Below, one piece after another: positions 23,794 to 25,796 of a DNA stretch of 25,796 bases. The notes beneath the pieces are model-generated. The model ran no database searches. It was not told where the DNA came from and saw only the letters and a program-made list of their open reading frames with translations. Made by a program: the position numbers and the translations under genes. Position 1 is the stretch's first letter; every line of letters begins with the position of its first letter. Origin of the DNA: JAQGMV01 sp035525455 (GTDB lineage Bacteria; Pseudomonadota; Gammaproteobacteria; Burkholderiales; SG8-41); assembly GCA_035525455.1 (NCBI GenBank), contig DATLEF010000066.1:1-25796 (forward strand). Reading direction: 5' to 3'.

Positions 23794-24779
23794 TTCTCGA
23801 TGTGTTCGAGCATTGCTTCTCGAATCAGATCCGCCTGCTTGCGGGCTCTTGCAACGGATTCGGACAGGTGCGTTGCGATTGCCGCGTCATGCGCGGTCTG
23901 CGCATGATTCGCCAGCTGTTGCATCAACAGCACGCTTTCCTCGATCGAACGGATCGCGTTCCACATCGCGTCTTCCACCGCTTCGTTGATCTCGGCCATC
24001 AGACTGATCGGAGAGTATGCGTGACCGGTGTGGCACCGAAAGCGAATGTAGTTGCCTTCTTTCATTTTGAGAAGGACACCGTGACACTCGGGGCAGGCGT
24101 AATTCGAGGGATCGCCGAGCTCCATCACGCCCACATCGAGCGCTGTCTTGGCCTTCGCGATCTGCACCTCGATGGGTATGTGCTCGGGCATTTCGATCAC
24201 CTCTTGATGATCGGCGGCCTGCTGTGTCAGACGCACGAGCAGCGGACCTATTTCAGACAGCGGCGCGCAATGATCGACGGCGACGTGTTGCATGGCGCTC
24301 CGCGGCATGGAGCTCGCGTATGCGTCCGCCGGGTTCTGGACGATCGCGATGCCGCCGAGATGCTTGACCGCCCACAAACCGGCCGTGCCGTCGTCCAGCG
24401 CGCCCGTGAGTACAACTCCGACGACGCGGCCGCCGTAGGTTTGTGCGGCCGAACGAAACAGCGGGTCCACCGCGGGCCGAAAACGGTTTTCTTTCGGGCC
24501 CTTCGTGGCGCGAACGACGCCCGGTTCGATAATCAGGTGATGGTCCGGCGCGGCTACGTACACGGTCGCCGGGCGGATAGGTTCTGACGTGCGCACCGTA
24601 ACTGCAGGCAGCGGGCCCGCCCTTGCGAGTATGTCGCCGAGGATTCCCGGCGAATCAGGCGATGTATGGAGCACGACGAACACGGACGCATCGAAGTGTT
24701 CTGGAATTGTCGCAAAGAGGCTTTTTAAAGCCTCGACGCCTCCAGCGGATGCTCCGATTACCACGATTTCTCTGCGCAT
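23769..24779 (-). CDS. Stand-alone CheB-type methylesterase with C-terminal Cys/His motif
   Basis: 336 residues. The CheB catalytic triad is visible: S11 in GASAGG, H38 in VVLHTSPDS and D130 in TGALDDGTAG. Unlike enteric CheB it has no receiver domain, so phosphorylation cannot control it in the usual way. After the esterase domain (about 1-185) come CPEC (229-232) and CHTGH (249-253), which could bind zinc, and then a helical C-terminus (about 258-330). In CheB proteins the esterase removes methyl groups from receptor glutamates; here the substrate may be another protein. The frame is open 72 codons further upstream, across the neighbouring gene's promoter. I chose the ATG at 24779, which has GAGGG before it. 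It is divergent from the CheB-CheR fusion gene. Confidence 0.9.
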   Translation of the reverse strand: MRREIVVIGASAGGVEALKSLFATIPEHFDASVFVVLHTSPDSPGILGDILARAGPLPAVTVRTSEPIRPATVYVAAPDHHLIIEPGVVRATKGPKENRFRPAVDPLFRSAAQTYGGRVVGVVLTGALDDGTAGLWAVKHLGGIAIVQNPADAYASSMPRSAMQHVAVDHCAPLSEIGPLLVRLTQQAADHQEVIEMPEHIPIEVQIAKAKTALDVGVMELGDPSNYACPECHGVLLKMKEGNYIRFRCHTGHAYSPISLMAEINEAVEDAMWNAIRSIEESVLLMQQLANHAQTAHDAAIATHLSESVARARKQADLIREAMLEHIENHGATAEV

Positions 24780-24846
24780 ATCAGGACCCTCGTGAGGTCG
24801 TACGCGGCACTCATGACCGCGCGGTCGAGGAGTAGTAGGATGGGCT

Positions 24847-25796
24847 ATGACGAGTGAGCTCGAAACGGCCCGCAGCCAGGAACAGCAAGAACAATTCCTG
24901 ATCGTCGGCGTGGGCGCCTCAGCAGGCGGGATCGACGCGCTCAAAGCATTCTTCTCACAGGTACAGAAAGAAAGCGGGGCGTCGTACGTCGTCATCCTGC
25001 ACCTGTCACCCGATCACGAAAGCCAGCTGGCGGAATTGCTGCAGGGTGTCGCCGCGATTCCGGTGGTGCAGGTCCGGGAACGCGTGAAGGTGGAGGTCGA
25101 TCGCGCGTATGTCATCCCGCCGAATCAAAGCCTGTCAGTGGAGGACGGCCACCTCTCCCTGTCAGCGGTCACCACCCAGGAGCAACGGCGCGCGCCTATC
25201 GATATTTTCTTTCGCACGCTCGGCGATTCGCAGGGCGCGCGAGCCGTATGTGTCGTCCTTTCAGGCACCGGTGCCGACGGCTCCGCCGGGCTCAAACGAG
25301 TGAAGGAGTGCGGCGGCCTGTGCATCGTGCAGGACCCGAGCGAAGCCGCGCACGATGGCATGCCGCGGCACGCGATCGAGACGCGACTCGTCGACGACGT
25401 GCTGCCTGTCAGCGAGATCCCGGCAAAGATACGAGCCTATCGGCGACATCTCGATCTGGTGCGCGGGCAATGGGGCAGCCCCGAGACGGACGAACAGGCG
25501 TTGCGCGACGTTCTGTCCCAGGTAAGGCTGGTCACGGGTCATGACTTCTCAAGCTACAAGCAGACCACGCTCCTTCGGCGCATCGAGAGGCGGCTCGCCA
25601 TACACGAGCTCGCGGACCTGTCGGCCTATGCCGCCTGGCTGAAAGAACATCCGGATGATGCTCGCGTGCTGCTCAAGGATCTGCTCATCAGCGTCACGGA
25701 GTTTTTCCGCGATCCCGATGCGTTCGAAGCGTTGAAACAAGAGGTCATCCCCAGGCTTTTCGAGAGCAAAGGCGTCCACGATTACGTGCGGGTCTG
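24847..25796 (+). CDS. CheB-CheR fusion protein, 5' part (cut by the window end)
   Basis: 316 codons are present and no stop is reached. The CheB methylesterase domain (about 17-195) has S25 in GASAGG, H52 in ILHLSPDH and D144 in SGTGADG. From about 215 the CheR methyltransferase begins: an all-helical N-domain with TGHDFSSYKQTTLLRRIERRL in two parts, then SVTEFFRDPDAFEAL at the entry of the AdoMet domain. Fusions of this kind often continue into PAS and histidine kinase domains, which cannot be seen here. The start follows a GAGGAGTAGTAGGATGGG stretch. It is separated by 67 nt from the divergent stand-alone CheB, with which it shares ancestry. It probably takes part in a signalling system other than classical chemotaxis, as no receptor or CheA is nearby. 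Confidence 0.93.
   Translation, partial: MTSELETARSQEQQEQFLIVGVGASAGGIDALKAFFSQVQKESGASYVVILHLSPDHESQLAELLQGVAAIPVVQVRERVKVEVDRAYVIPPNQSLSVEDGHLSLSAVTTQEQRRAPIDIFFRTLGDSQGARAVCVVLSGTGADGSAGLKRVKECGGLCIVQDPSEAAHDGMPRHAIETRLVDDVLPVSEIPAKIRAYRRHLDLVRGQWGSPETDEQALRDVLSQVRLVTGHDFSSYKQTTLLRRIERRLAIHELADLSAYAAWLKEHPDDARVLLKDLLISVTEFFRDPDAFEALKQEVIPRLFESKGVHDYVRV

Overview
The window comes from a GC-rich proteobacterium. A gammaproteobacterium is my best guess, from the OxyR-Dps pair, a PmtA-type lipid methyltransferase, a very large cyclic beta-1,2-glucan synthase and CheB/CheR proteins. That assignment rests on gene content only. Genes are dense and most lie on the minus strand, in a few operon-like runs. 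No rRNA, tRNA, CRISPR array, transposase or phage gene was recognised.

Layout. 1-542 holds no gene I recognise. 543-2924 (+) is a secreted RTX/cadherin-repeat protein followed by a strong terminator. 7711-3003 (-) reads RraA-like aldolase, type I sulfatase, EEP-family phosphohydrolase, oxyR, dps. The sulfatase, EEP gene and oxyR are packed within 9 nt or overlap, while dps has its own promoter with an OxyR-like operator. Divergent from RraA, 7776-10669 (+) reads IlvD/Edd-family sugar-acid dehydratase, SET-domain protein, PmtA-like methyltransferase. 20181-10666 (-) is the 2968-codon glucan synthase plus a small Arg/Gly-rich protein. 22746-20381 (-) is a soluble histidine kinase, a small membrane protein and a Crp/Fnr regulator. 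23083-22754 (-) and 23367-23615 (+) are two divergent small proteins that share a motif. 24779-23769 (-) is a stand-alone CheB-type methylesterase, and 24847 to the window end (+) is the start of a CheB-CheR fusion.

How the parts may work together. OxyR and Dps form a peroxide-defence unit. The sulfatase, RraA-like aldolase and IlvD-type dehydratase share a 64-bp divergent promoter region with a perfect palindrome, and could degrade a sulfated sugar or sugar acid (inference). The glucan synthase, PmtA-like enzyme and RTX protein all concern the cell envelope or surface. The right end is signalling.

The least explained items are: a GNRA-loop hairpin repeat with a covarying base pair before the sulfatase; the shared-motif small protein pair; a hemerythrin-like gene remnant; and a three-unit repeat upstream of the Crp/Fnr gene. 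I did not find a clearly new multi-gene system.
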